A stretch of DNA of 64,000 nucleotides from Prosapia bicincta (GCA_036971475.1 JBAIZL010000376.1:2817501-2881500), one strand, 5' to 3'. Positions 23,873-36,333 are shown, numbered from the stretch's first letter. The notes: generated from the sequence alone by a model not told the origin. Numbers and translations: made by a program.

Positions 23873-24302
23873 TTACATGGAAACCCCCGTTTCTATGTTG
23901 GATAATAGAGCATGCTAGTCTCTAATCTCGCTTATCAGCTGGACGCTTATCAGCTTGTCGCCACTGTCTGTTATCTCGGAAATACTGCTTATTCGCGTGC
24001 TTAGCGAAATAACTCGGACACATTAGATCACTGCAAACATGTTTAATGCACGTGTAATGAGTTGGCACTGTTATCCTCAAGGCTTCATAATCGGCCATTA
24101 TCTTACACGAACGTAGTCCAGAACAGCTAATTGGAGTATTAAAGGACAAAACGATAAAGAAATATGGAATTTTAAAAAGGAATTAAAAATAAGTCTAATA
24201 TATTTAAACATGAAAAACTCCCTGACCTTAGGCGTAGATACATGCGAGCAGCGTTGTATATCTGAAGGGCAGATACTCTCTGTCGGGTTCTTCCTCCTCA
24301 TG
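23873..24302. other. Unassigned DNA
   Basis: Short minus-strand frames without recognised domains. Confidence 0.3.
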
Positions 24303-24915
24303 GAGAGACCACAGGTGTAATACAGTAGGACTAAGCAATGTAAATTGTTATCTCCTGAGGCTTGGGAATAGAGGAAGATTTGGGAGAGATTGGGCAGGGA
24401 TTACATGATAGACTTGCTCTCTGATGGGGTGAAGGATATCCCCTTTCAAGGCAACGCTTAACTTTTTATGCAAATTTCCAAGTTCTCGGTTTCTGTCTCA
24501 GGGCATATCTAAATCGGGGTCATAAGGAGATGTCTGCTCATGTAGGGGGAAGGCTGAGAGACCACAGGTGAAGGACTAAGCAATGTAAATTGTTATCTCC
24601 TGAGGCTTGGGAATAGAGGAAGATTTGGGAGAGATTGGGCAGGGATTACATGATAGACTTGCTCGCTGATGGGGTGAAGGATATCCCCTTTCAAGGCAAC
24701 GCTTAACTTTTTATGCAAATTTCCAAGTTCTCGGTTCCTATCTCAGGGTATATCTAAATTCCGCTTACTCCCAATCGGGGTCATAAGGCACTCTCGGAAT
24801 AGGGGAAAGGTTTGCAGAGATTGGGTAGGCAGGGCTATGGGATAGACATGCTCTCTGATTGGGTATATATCACTTTTTATGGCAGCACTCGACCTTTTAC
24901 ATAATTTCCAAAATC
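24303..24915 (+). repeat. Tandem repeat of ~253 bp, about 2.5 copies
   Basis: GAGAGACCACAGGTG occurs at 24,303 and 24,556, and the following 200 bases match closely. A more divergent partial third copy runs from about 24,790 to 24,915 (TGCTCTCTGATTGGGT, TTTCCAAAATCTCG). No coding content recognised. Confidence 0.85.
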
Positions 24916-26612
24916 TCGAAAGTGAACGACAAGGTTGGTTTAAAGCTCGATTATTGAATAAATTTTGGTAGACAATTAGAGTGAAATAATCAAATCGACA
25001 ACTAAGCAGTGGCCTATATTTCAAGTGGGGTTACAAGTAGGACATTAAAAATCCCAAAATAATCCCTGCAGTTTTTTCCATGTTAAAAAAAAATTATTTC
25101 TGTCAAAAGTTCATATCCTGGTAATAAAATGGCAACAAGTTATCAATAATATTATGGCTAACAGAAGCAATAATAGGAAGACATTAAGCAAACAGAACAC
25201 AAACACAGAACGTGTATTAAAACACAAAATAATAAAACTGAATAAAGTTGTAAAGAATTATTTAGATATGAATAAAAATATTATCATAAGAAGCACTTCC
25301 AGACCGTCAGAGAATCGTTACGGGTTAATGGACCCGGCGTCGTCCTCAAACAGCGTCTGCATAGAATCCACTCAGGCCACAAGCTCTTCGCACATGTGTC
25401 AAATGAACACAGTCATCCAGGATGTCCGTTAATGTTGTTTGATCCGTACAAAGGCCACTGAGGTGGATCTCCGCCGAGTATGTGACAAATCTAATGTTCT
25501 AGCGAGTACCGGTGGCTCCAACATGGCCAGCACTGAAGGTTCCCCAAGGACGGACAGTAGCCTTAGGTTGCGGACAAACAGTGGGTAGAAAAGTTGCTAT
25601 TCGATTTACAAGATTGTTCATATAAAGTTGCTAGTTTAGTTGTCAGAGGAGGATGCGTCCTCGTGCATATTTTAAGAACGTTACAAAACGTTACAAAAAT
25701 AAACAATTCGGTGTAGGCCTATACCTCTATATCGTCATTCACGCGAGACTGTCAATATATTGCTGTGCGAAATTCACGAAATTACCCAGACCAATTCTAT
25801 AGATCCTAGAATTGTATTTTATAATCTAAAAAGAAAAAAAGAAAATAGTCTACATGACAAAATGCTATTCGATTTTTTTTACAAATGTTACTCAAATATA
25901 TATTATAAAGATGAAAGAAATTATTTTGGGTCGAAAAATAAAAATACTGGTTAAAACTTACATAAATTTTCGTTTACAAAAAAATAACCTCACTTTACGA
26001 AAACAGTAGCCTACTTTATGAAATAATTCTTTAACAATAACCGCATTAAATGATGTTAAACCACATTATTATTTACAGTATTAATAAACATAGAATTTAT
26101 CAACTGTCGTACAGTCTAGATAGCATTGGCTGTATAATAAAATCTTCTCTTGATATTCCTTTATGTAAACTACCACACCCTCTAATAATTAAATTTAAAT
26201 TTTACTTTTATGGTTAGTTAACCCTTTCTCGACTTCAATATTACTGTTAGTAACACTATTATCTTTTTACAAGCAAATTTACCTTAATCGAATATTTTGT
26301 AGCTACTGTATAATGTAATGCACATCCTACATAATATTGTATTAGAATAGTACCGAGGACAGATCATCGCTCGGATAAGTCAGGAAATTTATAGTAAGCT
26401 ATTAAGTAAATTACAAAAATTTCATTATTATATACACAATATAAACACATTTTAATACACAATATATTATATCGTACGTATCAACTCCCACGTCGTTCGG
26501 GTTGTTTGTTGGCACTGGAGGAGCATTAGAGCGATTGTTAAGAGCTTCTTTACATACTTCGTTTCAGGTGCGTGTGAGATTGGAAGGGGTAAAAATAGAG
26601 TTCCATAAGGTT
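24916..26612. other. Unassigned DNA
   Basis: An open frame at 25,154-25,432 encodes a basic, asparagine-rich 92-residue peptide with no recognised domain. A TAGGCCTA palindrome lies near 25,713. The rest is AT-rich. Confidence 0.3.
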
Positions 26613-26892
26613 AACGTGGTAACTCTAGGATTCACTAGGGCGGAATCCCGAACTTTCTCAAGGTTGAGGCCGGTTGCAATCAATTTCCCGTGGCTGAAAA
26701 CTCCCCCAAAAAATCAAAAATTCTTGAGCGACAAAAGGTTTGTCCGGGATGGAAATTTTAGGAGCTACTGGGGCAGAAATCCCGAATTTTCCCAAGTTTG
26801 AGGCAAGTGTCAATTGATTTCCCGTGACCGAAAACCCAAAGAAAAATTTAAAAAATCAAAAATCCTTGGGCGAAAAAAGTTTGTCCGGGTTC
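26613..26892 (+). repeat. Two imperfect copies of a ~140-bp unit
   Basis: Copy 1 (about 26,613-26,750) and copy 2 (about 26,751-26,892) share ATCCCGAA, AATTTCCCGTG and TTTGTCCGGG. A 99-codon frame across copy 1 has no domain and is probably fortuitous. Confidence 0.75.
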
Positions 26893-27740
26893 ATGCTTGT
26901 TTTATAATAAAATAGAGCTCTGTTTCATTAAGGAACCACGAGTTCACCTACTGGATCGTTTAGGTCTACTTATTTAGAATGTATATTTGAGTAACATATA
27001 TGAAAAGAGAAAAGTTAAAATTCAGTAGTATTTAATCATGAGCACAGAAAAAAAATTAATCACCATAAAAACGTCAAATTGGTTTCACGTGACAAATTTA
27101 ACATTTTTTAAAAATAAACGAAATAACCTTATATTTCAAGAAAGATCTACTGATCTCTTGACCTGTTAACTACTAAATTTACAATTAAACTTAACGGGTC
27201 ACGCAATGACTTCTTCAGTTGGTTGGAACCGTTGAATGAAGGATGTGTGTTTGGGCGTAGTACACTTCTACCCACTTAACTTTAATTGCAACAAAGTTGC
27301 CGCCATTTTGTGTAAAACATCTGCTCAATAATAAGGTAGCCATAAAAACTGACTTTCCCACGCAATCTGGCGGCTGTATTCCGAACTAGTGCAAAAAACC
27401 GTCAACAACCACATGTTTACTTTCCGTATGCGCTGAGAACGGGTGCGTGTAGTACGAGAAGTCTTGACTAAACGAATGGAGTGAACTGTTGAGTAGAACC
27501 GATACTTTGCTCATAGGAAGCAAGAAAGCCACTTCTTACTGCAATAGTAAATGTACCTCCGACAACTTATGACTTTATACAAGTTTAAATTATTTTAACA
27601 ACACGTTTACAGACTTTTCGTCAATAACCCAATTCCCACTCAAATAACTAATTAAATAAAAATATGTATTTAGAAAAATAATAAAATTAATGTTTATAAA
27701 AAGAAATCAACTATATCGTCTGTAATGGAATCAGGCAAAT
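26893..27740. other. Unassigned DNA
   Basis: No gene or shared repeat recognised. Confidence 0.3.
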
Positions 27741-28150
27741 ATAAACAAGTAATATAAAAAATTTCTTAAAGAAATTTCCTACTTGGGTCAACAAAAAAAT
27801 TTTATTTGAGTTACTTCTTATAAAGTATTTTACAGTTAATATAAATAAAGTAACATAGCCTGTGCGTTAAAACAGCTGTCCTACCACATAACCTACAACA
27901 TAGAATCAGCTGTTTTATGAAATCATATGTTATCATGTGTTTCAGTCAGATGGGTCGATGTAACTATTTGCATAATTTGCCCCTTTTTGTGAATTTTTTT
28001 CTCCACTAAAATTAATTAATTAAATTTAAGTAATGAACTAATATTTGAAAAAACTGTATTAACACTACAAGTTAAAGGAAAATGTATTTCAAATTGAGTG
28101 GATGAATAAGAATTATTTTATAGTTGATTGAAAATTTGAACAAGATATAG
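27741..28150 (+). mobile_element. Interspersed repeat family A, copy c
   Basis: A well-preserved copy. Start ACAAGTAATATAA near 27,745; inverted CAGCTG boxes at about 27,873 and 27,909; TTGAAAATTTGAACA near the end, then a TA-rich run with TAGGCCTA. Confidence 0.75.
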
Positions 28151-28454
28151 GCCTATATAGAGAAAATTTGAAAAATATAGGAATTGAAAGATAAAATAAT
28201 GACTCGGGGGGGGGGATATTGTCCATCGGCTAAACTTTAATATTTTATTGAAATAATTAACGATTTGCGAAACTTATATTTTTAAGTAAGTTTTTAAAAA
28301 CCTTACTGAGACGAATCGATCACAGAAGCACTGACGATAAATTGTCTTTAATTATAAGCTCGGCAAGTCATTAATTATAAATAAAAAAGTTAATACTGAT
28401 TAAACGTTTCTAAAATTGGCTATGCAAAACAGTAAGGGTTTACTCCTGGTAATA

Positions 28455-28456
<2 letters not shown>

Positions 28457-28503
<47 letters not shown>
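28457..28503. repeat. (TAA)n microsatellite
   Basis: An uninterrupted trinucleotide run directly before the first degenerate monomers of the 63-bp satellite. The monomer itself contains TAATAATAAT. Confidence 0.95.
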
Positions 28504-28506
<3 letters not shown>

Positions 28507-31500
28507 CTCCTATCATACAATCATCCTAGTTTAGGATTAACGAGGTACCAGTTTACTCCTAATAATAGTGATACCTTCTATCATACCGTCAGCCTTGCTT
28601 AGGACTAACGGGGTGCCGGTTTACTCTTAATAATAATAATACCTTCTATCATATCATTAGCCTACCATAGGTAAGCTTTTACTGCTGAAGTAAACAGGGT
28701 ACCGGTTTACTCCTAATAATAATACTTCCTACCAAACCACGCAAAGATTAGGAGAAACAGGGTACCGGTCTACTCCTAACAATAATACTTCCTATCAAAC
28801 CACGCAAAGATTAGGAGAAACAGGGTACCGGTTTACTCCTAATAATAATACTTCTTACCAAACCACGCAAAGATTAGGAGAAACAGGGTACCGGTTTACT
28901 CCTAATAATAATACTTCCTACCAAACCACGCAAAGATTAGGAGAAACAGGGTACCGGTTTACTCCTAATAATAATAGTTCCTAAAAACCACGCAAAGATT
29001 AGGAGAAACAGGGTACCGGTTTACTCCTAATAATAATACATCCTACCAAACACCGCAAAGATTAGGAGAAACAGGGTACCGGTTTACTCCTAATAATAAT
29101 ACCTCCTACCAAATCACGCAAAGATTAGGAGAAACAGGGTACCGGTTTACTCCTAATAATAATACCTCCTACCAAACCACGCAAAGATTAGGAGAAACAG
29201 GGTACCGGTTTACTCCTAATAATAATACCTCCTACCAAACCACGCAAAGATTAGGAGAAACAGGGTACCGGTCTACTCCTAATAATAATACTTCCTACCA
29301 AACCACGCAAAGATTAGGAGAAACAGGTTACCGGTCTACTCCTAATAATAATACCTCCTACCAAACCACGCAAAGATTAGGAGAAACAGGGTACCGGTTT
29401 ACTCCTAATAATAATACCTCCTACCAAACCACGCAAAGATTAGGAGAAACAGGGTACCGGTTTACTCCTAACAATAATACCTCCTACCAAACCACGCAAA
29501 GATTAGGAGAAACAGGGTACCGGTTTACTCCTAATAATAATACTTCCTACCAAACCACGCAAAGATTAGGAGAAACAGGGTACCGGTCTACTCCTAATAA
29601 TAATACTTCCTACCAAACCACGCAAAGATTAGGAGAAACAGGGTACCGGTCTGCTCCTAATAATAATACCTCCTACCAAACCACGCAAAGATTAGGAGAA
29701 ACAGGGTACCGGTTTACTCCTAATAATAATACCTCCTACCAAACCACGCAAAGATTAGGAGAAACAGGGTACCGGTTTACTCCTAATAAGAATACCTCCT
29801 ACCAAACCACGCAAAGATTAGGAGAAACAGGGTACTGGTTTACTCCTAATAATAATACCTCCTACCAAACCACGCAAAGATTAGGAGAAACAGGGTACCG
29901 GTTTACTCCTAATAATAATACTTCCTATCAAACCACGCAAAGATTAGGAGAAACAGGGTACCGGTTTACTCCTAATAATAATACTTCTTACCAAACCACG
30001 CAAAGATTAGGAGAAACAGGGTACCGGTTTACTCCTAATAATAATACTTCCTACCAAACCACGCAAAGATTAGGAGAAACAGGGTACCGGTTTACTCCTA
30101 ATAATAATAGTTCCTAAAAACCACGCAAAGATTAGGAGAAACAGGGTACCGGTTTACTCCTAATAATAATACATCCTACCAAACACCGCAAAGATTAGGA
30201 GAAACAGGGTACCGGTTTACTCCTAATAATAATACCTCCTACCAAATCACGCAAAGATTAGGAGAAACAGGGTACCGGTTTACTCCTAATAATAATACCT
30301 CCTACCAAACCACGCAAAGATTAGGAGAAACAGGGTACCGGTTTACTCCTAATAATAATACCTCCTACCAAACCACGCAAAGATTAGGAGAAACAGGGTA
30401 CCGGTCTACTCCTAATAATAATACTTCCTACCAAACCACGCAAAGATTAGGAGAAACAGGTTACCGGTCTACTCCTAATAATAATACCTCCTACCAAACC
30501 ACGCAAAGATTAGGAGAAACAGGGTACCGGTTTACTCCTAATAATAATACCTCCTACCAAACCACGCAAAGATTAGGAGAAACAGGGTACCGGTTTACTC
30601 CTAACAATAATACCTCCTACCAAACCACGCAAAGATTAGGAGAAACAGGGTACCGGTTTACTCCTAATAATAATACTTCCTACCAAACCACGCAAAGATT
30701 AGGAGAAACAGGGTACCGGTCTACTCCTAATAATAATACTTCCTACCAAACCACGCAAAGATTAGGAGAAACAGGGTACCGGTCTGCTCCTAATAATAAT
30801 ACCTCCTACCAAACCACGCAAAGATTAGGAGAAACAGGGTACCGGTTTACTCCTAATAATAATACCTCCTACCAAACCACGCAAAGATTAGGAGAAACAG
30901 GGTACCGGTTTACTCCTAATAAGAATACCTCCTACCAAACCACGCAAAGATTAGGAGAAACAGGGTACTGGTTTACTCCTAATAATAATACCTCCTACCA
31001 AACCACGCAAAGATTAGGAGAAACAGGGTACCGGTTTACTCCTAATAATAATACCTCCTACCAAATCACGCAAAGATTAGGAGAAACAGGGTACCGGTTT
31101 ACTCCTAATAATAATACCTCCTACCAAACCACGCAAAGATTAGGAGAAACAGGGTACCGGTTTACTCCTAATAATAATACCTCCTACCAAACCACGCAAA
31201 GATTAGGAGAAACAGGGTACCGGTTTACTCCTAATAATAACACCTCCTACCAAACCACGCAAAGATTAGGAGAAACAGGGTACCGGTTTACTCCTAATAA
31301 TAACAGTACCTCCTATCATACCTCAGCACAGCTTAGGAGAAATAGGGTACCGGTTTACTCCTAATATTGATGACACCTCCTATTATTACATCATTTTAGC
31401 TTAAAAGACAAATGGTACTAATTGTCATTCTTATAATTACTCCTTTTATACCATGATAATAAGTTAGGAGATACATAGTACGGGTTTACTCCTAATAATA
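28504..31500 (+). repeat. 63-bp satellite with an 18-monomer higher-order duplication
   Basis: About 42 regular monomers (28,700-31,365) contain GGTACCGGTTTACTCC, TAATAATAATACC and GCAAAGATTAGGAG. Both edges (28,504-28,700 and 31,300-31,500) are strongly diverged, as in an array homogenised from the centre. Rare variants repeat at a spacing of exactly 1,133 bases: the short CTAAAAACC monomer (28,976 and 30,109), CCTATCAAAC (28,791 and 29,924) and GGTACTGG (29,831 and 30,964). So about 28,785-29,917 was duplicated as 29,918-31,050. Confidence 0.95.
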
Positions 31501-31672
31501 TTGCTTCGTTCTTATAGGGGTTTAATAAAGTATAAGATAATTTTAGACTAAATAGCTATTTATTATTTAACACACATTTACGGCTACTATATTTTACACA
31601 CTTAACATTTATAATATTTTTCAAACACTACTTTAACTAGGTCTAATAATAACTCCTGAGTTCGCTAATTGT

Positions 31673-32390
31673 CTCGTTTCTTGCGCACAGATACAGCTTC
31701 CACATCTTTTTCTGTTGAAATAAGTCTAGGACTTGCTCGACAGAGGTGAAACTGCTCACTGGGGTAATTCACTAAGAGGTGTCTATTTACACTGCTTTCA
31801 AGGTCTAACGGGGTGGGTGATACCTCCCTTGTACCAAGTCCCTAGTCTGCGGTCCGGCCCTTAATAAGGCCACCCGGAAGTGGATAGAGGTCCGATTGCA
31901 CTACCTGGACCGAACTAACCAGATAGGATATAGAGGTACAGAGACCTGGCCGTTCGGAAAGTTCTACTCGTCCTGAGTAGTTCTGGAACAGCGGTCGACC
32001 CTGTTACTGGAGGAGTTTGTCTCGTCCCAGTGACAAGAAGTCTAGGCCTTATAGCAAGGTCGAAAGACTTTCATACTGGTGCCACGGGTCGTGTAACCTC
32101 ACACTAGTCACCCGGGTCGGGGGTCACGAGTTTAAGGATGTATTCGTGAAGATAGAGCTTTCATAGCTGGAGGTGGATTTCCCGAGCTGGCTAGTCTGTG
32201 CGTTTTGGCCGGGGTCGGCCCGGAAGGCTGGATGCTTGCCACTCTTCACTTTAACCATCTTTATTCTTCCAATCGTTTCATACGCGCAGATGCCGCTGTC
32301 GCATCTGTTGAAATAAGTCCAGGACTTCCTCGACAGAGGTAAAACTGCTCACCGGGGCAATCCCCTAACAGATGTCTATTTACACTCAAC
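31673..32390. repeat. ~120-bp direct repeats around a GC-richer core
   Basis: 31,673-31,795 and 32,272-32,390 are direct repeats sharing TTGAAATAAGTC, AGGACTT, CTCGACAGAGGT and GTCTATTTACACT. The 470 bases between them are GC-rich with no recognised protein. The layout resembles a small element with short terminal direct repeats, or a partial tandem duplication. I cannot choose between them. Confidence 0.6.
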
Positions 32391-32778
32391 ATGCCACTTA
32401 AACTCTGTCATTCTGTCAGCAAAGCTTTTACTCCCTTCAAACTTTGACTTCCCCACGCCTAACCAACCTTTATATATGGGCTAGCCAATTCTAGCAATTT
32501 CTCGTAGTTTCTAACCGCTTCACTTCTTAGAAAGTTCGCGACTATACCAGCAAGGTGTGGTTATTGTGCCCGCTCAAGAGAGAAATTTGTACCACAAATC
32601 ACAAGAGAGCATTACCCGTTACAGTAATAAAGGTTTCTTTTACAACATCAACTGCACTATAACAAGCCAGCACTACATATTGTAGTGTCTAATAACCTGA
32701 CTATTTTTCCATTATTAGGTTTAACCCTATATATTGATTTTTTACAGATTGAGTCACAGATTGAGATGACTTCATTAG
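32391..32778. other. Unassigned DNA
   Basis: No gene recognised between the direct repeat and the tRNA-like sequence. Confidence 0.3.
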
Positions 32779-32850
32779 AGCTTCCTGGGTTCGAACCCAG
32801 AATGTTTAGGCTATCAGTCAAGTGCTCTACTCAGTAGACCACTCGGCCGC
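32779..32850 (-). pseudogene. tRNA-like sequence (tRNA relic or SINE head)
   Basis: On the minus strand it starts GCGGCCGAGTGGTC and has a perfect T-arm (CTGGG, TTCGAAC, CCCAG) with a B box at 32,787-32,798. The seven bases at the anticodon-loop position read CTGATAG, which would give GAT (isoleucine). The anticodon stem pairs at only two of five positions, and the 3' side does not pair with GCGGCCG, so it cannot be a working tRNA. A tRNA-derived SINE head or a tRNA pseudogene fits best. Confidence 0.6.
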
Positions 32851-33532
32851 TTTCTCTTTATTGTGAACAAGAAAATAAATTGGAAAATAATGTTTTACCT
32901 CCTGGCCTAAAACCTACCTTAAAATGTTTCTGTAATATTTATAAAAAAAATCAGTTTCAAAGTTTAATCTAAATACGTTGTACCAAACAATTTGTATGAG
33001 GTTATAATCAGTTGGTAAAGCCTTATCTTTGTTACTAATTCTTGACGTTGTTCAACGATAACAACAGGATGTTACTAATCCTGTGTTTAAGGTGAAACTA
33101 TACAATCGCGACTTCCACGGACTACCAGGAATAACTGAGACAAACATTCAAATATTTTAAGTAGATATTATATAGAAACCAGTATTTTGTAACTAGTTTA
33201 ATGTACCCTCCTCAACTCTACCTTGTTGGGGTTTAAATTCTCTTGCCTAACTCGTACATTGGTTATAAATCTACGAAAAGAGAAACGTTAAGTTAGTCGT
33301 AAATGTTTGACACTTTGTGTGCGAAAAACCTTATGACGCTATCATTGTTAGAGCAAATTTACGCTTAGGCCCGGCCACCCGCTGTCGCTCGCGTGCGTTA
33401 CAAACATTTACTTAACGCTACTTGATTAATAGCCAACATGTATTTGCAGTCGTACGGACACATGCTTCACTAAATTACACGGAGGTGTTAAAATGTGTTG
33501 TATATGAGCTTGACCTTCACAAACAAAGATTA
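32851..33532. other. Unassigned DNA
   Basis: AT-rich, nothing recognised. Confidence 0.3.
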
Positions 33533-33617
33533 TATATTATAAATAAATAAAACCTTTTAAACCACAAAAACATTTTATTTAAAAACTCTTTGAGGTTGAG
33601 GTTTTATTTATTTATAG
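33533..33617. mobile_element. Short foldback, related to 13.2 and 53.9 kb
   Basis: Arms TATAAATAAATAAAACCT and its complement face each other around a short centre. It corresponds to the outer ends of the ATGTACAT-family foldbacks with the motif region deleted. Confidence 0.6.
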
Positions 33618-33639
33618 TAGAAATTTCCACCACAGATGC

Positions 33640-33880
33640 TCCAAGTTATTACAGATTATATAATTTGTACACAGACTCACAATTTAATTACAAACACTTT
33701 ATTCTCTTACGCGTTTCGGTGATTTATGTCGCCAACATCAGTGAGACTATGGACATAATCACAACTGAATCTCATTTGTAGCCGTCTCATTGGTGATGGC
33801 ATACGTCATTGAAAGGCGTATGAAAATAAAATGTTTATAATTGTGAGTTTGTATACAGTTATTTATTAATTGGCTTGTTT
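33640..33880. mobile_element. Foldback element, ACGCGT family
   Basis: Arms at about 33,668-33,720 and 33,820-33,875 are inverted copies (ACAGACTCACAATTTAA and its counterpart). On the minus strand the left arm reads CTGATGT, a partly paired stem, GAA and the self-complementary ACGCGT. The last base of the box is mutated, and helix I pairs except for its first position. The right arm is more decayed (GAA then AGGCGT). Confidence 0.6.
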
Positions 33881-34962
33881 AAAAGGTTATATATATATAT
33901 TCGTGAACTTCCGTATCTGCTCTTAAATGTTTTAGGGAAAAGCCAAATGCATTCATCATCGCCTATAACAATAAAATTAAAATATAAGAACAAAAGGTGG
34001 GAAAAGAGAAAGAACTAAAAGAAGAGAAAGTAGACGGATTAAATTAAAAAGCTACGAAATAAACGAAACAAAATTAAGTAATAGCAGTACACATAGTGAA
34101 AATAGAAAGTTTTAAATCAGTAAGGAAAAGTAATAAACTGTATGAATATTTTTAGGTGACGTAAAAGGAGATGATGCGATCACTGGTCTAGGAACTATCT
34201 CATGTATATATATGGCTCTCAATCCCAATAGTCTTTCTTTTCTACTGTACCAGTCTCCAGAAGTAAAATTATCTCCGGTAGGCCTATACGGCAAGCCCTC
34301 TTTTTCACCATTCTCTGGGCGTCCACAGTAGAACTTGTTTCTGTTCTCTTTCGTCTGGCCTTCTTTAGACGTGACCAAACCAGCACAGTTGTTTTTCCTG
34401 AATTTGTTGTACGATATCACTTTCACCCTTCGTCACCTCTTAAGCTTTTCGGCCCTTTCAAATCTAGTTTGTTAATTTGCCACATTTCTAATGAAATTAT
34501 CCTTCTAAAAAAGCATAAAATTAAAAAGAAGAGGTCTGTATATATTTATGCCTTTAAAAACAGTATAATACATTGCTTATATTATTATATGTACATCTGG
34601 ACTAAATCAAAATTTAGTACAGACGTATAAGGGAGTAGAGTAAACATTTAGAATTAGAGGGACAACAACAAAAAATTAGAGTCTGATGAATAGAAATATT
34701 CAGGAAGGAAAATGATTGGTAATGAAAGGTGTGACAGATAAATAGAGGATGTAGACATAAACAATGCTAAATAAATTAAAAAGGTTTACGTTTAATACTG
34801 TGATCAAACAAGAAATGTATAGAGTTATATATTTTTACCCCACCAGAATTTACACACTATTGTATTGTATACCATATTGCACGTAGAATTTAATTTGTAA
34901 CTTCATTCAATTCCTACTATTAGTCTACGTTCTCCCAATGTACATTTATATATCTTGTTCAT
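33881..34962. other. Unassigned DNA
   Basis: A 104-codon minus-strand frame at 34,112-34,426 has no recognised domain. One TAGGCCTA palindrome near 34,279. Otherwise AT-rich. Confidence 0.3.
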
Positions 34963-35090
34963 ATTTTTAATCCTTATTAAAATACTTTTTATTCACCCAC
35001 TCAAGTTCAAATACATTTTTAAAATTTGTAGTCGATGCTCTTGGTGATTTCATGAATTAATTTTAATAATTAATTTAGTTGTTTTTATTT
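34963..35090 (-). mobile_element. Interspersed repeat family A, partial copy d
   Basis: Only the 3' third of the family is present, inverted (AATACTTTTTATTC, CCACTCAAGTTCAAA). Confidence 0.55.
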
Positions 35091-35144
35091 TGCTACTTAA
35101 TATGGCGACTCATTTTTATATACATATTTATATTATTTTTAATC

Positions 35145-35148
<4 letters not shown>

Positions 35149-35232
<84 letters not shown>
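35149..35232. repeat. (TA)n microsatellite
   Basis: About 42 TA units left of the AGGCGCCT foldback. Confidence 0.95.
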
Positions 35233-35240
<8 letters not shown>

Positions 35241-35290
35241 ATATTCTTGATATTTTATGTTATCCATTGTTTTTCCGTTGCACTGACTTT

Positions 35291-35623
35291 ATGAAGTTAA
35301 TATATTACCATTGTAAGTAATTTTATCCACCATTAAGTGCAATGATTTTACCTTGTGATGAGGCGCCTTTCGGTAACTTGACCATTGTCGAATCACTGAT
35401 TATTTTTTTTCTTAATTTTTCTGGTGCGGATGTTCGGTCCGTCGTGTTGGTAATTGTTGACGTCATATACGTTTTCGACCGAACATCCGCACCAGAAAAA
35501 TTAAGAAAAAAAATAATCAATGATTCGACAATGGTCAAGTGACCGAAAGGCGCCTCATCACTCAAGGAAAAATCATTGCACTTAATGGTGGTTAAAATTA
35601 CTTACAATAGTAATATATTAACT

Positions 35624-35627
<4 letters not shown>
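35291..35627. mobile_element. Foldback element, AGGCGCCT family
   Basis: Near-perfect inverted arms of about 150 bp (35,291-35,439 and 35,477-35,627). Both arms have stem II GGTC with GACC (or its variant), GAA, then the self-complementary AGGCGCCT and C. In the left arm helix I is GTGAT pairing with ATCAC. The box position reads CGACAA, a damaged box. It directly abuts (TA)n on the right. Because the arms are complementary, the same peptide appears on both strands; it is not a gene. Confidence 0.7.

Positions 35628-35680
<53 letters not shown>
35627..35680. repeat. (TA)n microsatellite between foldback and Helitron-like piece
   Basis: About 27 TA units that form the junction between two unrelated elements. 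Confidence 0.95.
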
Positions 35681-35683
<3 letters not shown>

Positions 35684-36333
35684 GAATGTATGTATGTGTG
35701 TATGTATGAGCCTTATGCGTTACTAAACCACTGATCCGATCGCCATGAAACTTTGGGAAATTGTTGAGTACATTCCTAGGAAGGTTTCTGGCACAGTAAG
35801 TCTGAAGGACGTAGCCAAAGGGGGCGCAGGGAACAAGTGACCTCCCCCCAAACCAATTACGTTTAGCAGAAAAATATTAACCTATAAAACGGCGGTAGGT
35901 TTTTAGCAAAACACCTTTCCGACGACATAACCATTTTTCCAACATGTAATTTTTAAGTATCAAAATAGCATAAAATATGATTGTCTATCTTATCTTTTCC
36001 TAAGACATTTCATTGAACTCATTCCAAATATTGGTTGCTAAGCAATACTCAAAAAATTTTAAATAATTGGACTTAATTTTAAAAACCCATGCTTCTCACA
36101 TTAACAGCTGTATGTTTATTTGTGTTTGCACCAGAGAGAAAAACCAAAAATATTGTATATCCGAATGCACTTCAATAAATAACACTCAATCAAGAACTTT
36201 TATTGTCACACTTTTCTCGATCGACTTCTATAAGTTTAGCTATTATGTTAATAAAATACTAAATTAAGTTCAGGTAATGTTAACACGCCATTCATTTACT
36301 TTTAGGCGGTAAGAAGTTCGCCGGGTCAGCTTG
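35681..36333 (+). mobile_element. Helitron-like 3' piece, copy 2
   Basis: Collinear with the reverse complement of 9,022-9,680. It ends with a hairpin GGCG (36,305-36,308) with CGCC (36,319-36,322) and CAGCTTG at 36,333, then T. The CTTG differs by one base from CTRR. The left limit is the (TA)n tract. Confidence 0.75.
36079..36180 (+). pseudogene. Helitron helicase tail, second decayed copy
   Basis: The frame reads NPCFSH, a TAA stop, then QLY. A deletion of roughly 30 bases removes the CSRVGKPS part, after which LFVFAPERKTKNIVYPNAL is readable. The TAA is at the same codon as in copy 1, so the stop predates their separation. Confidence 0.7.

Noticed and set aside
25154..25432. 92-codon frame as a real small gene
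   Set aside because: No recognisable domain, no intron or promoter support and biased low-complexity residues. It is compatible with chance in AT-rich DNA.
26502..26801. 99-codon frame as a gene
   Set aside because: It overlaps a two-copy ~140-bp repeat, and the frame is not kept between the copies, which differ in length by a non-multiple of three.
32779..32850. Functional isoleucine tRNA
   Set aside because: The acceptor and anticodon stems do not pair; only the T-arm is intact.
34112..34426. 104-codon minus-strand frame as a gene
   Set aside because: No domain or signal recognised, surrounded by repeats. It could be an old fragment, but nothing supports a product.
35079..35320. Frames of alternating Ile-Tyr
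   Set aside because: Translation of a (TA)n microsatellite. The same applies to the frame at 4,219-4,431.
35323..35565. Same peptide encoded on both strands
   Set aside because: A direct result of the palindrome at 35,291-35,627; no start context, domain or codon signal.
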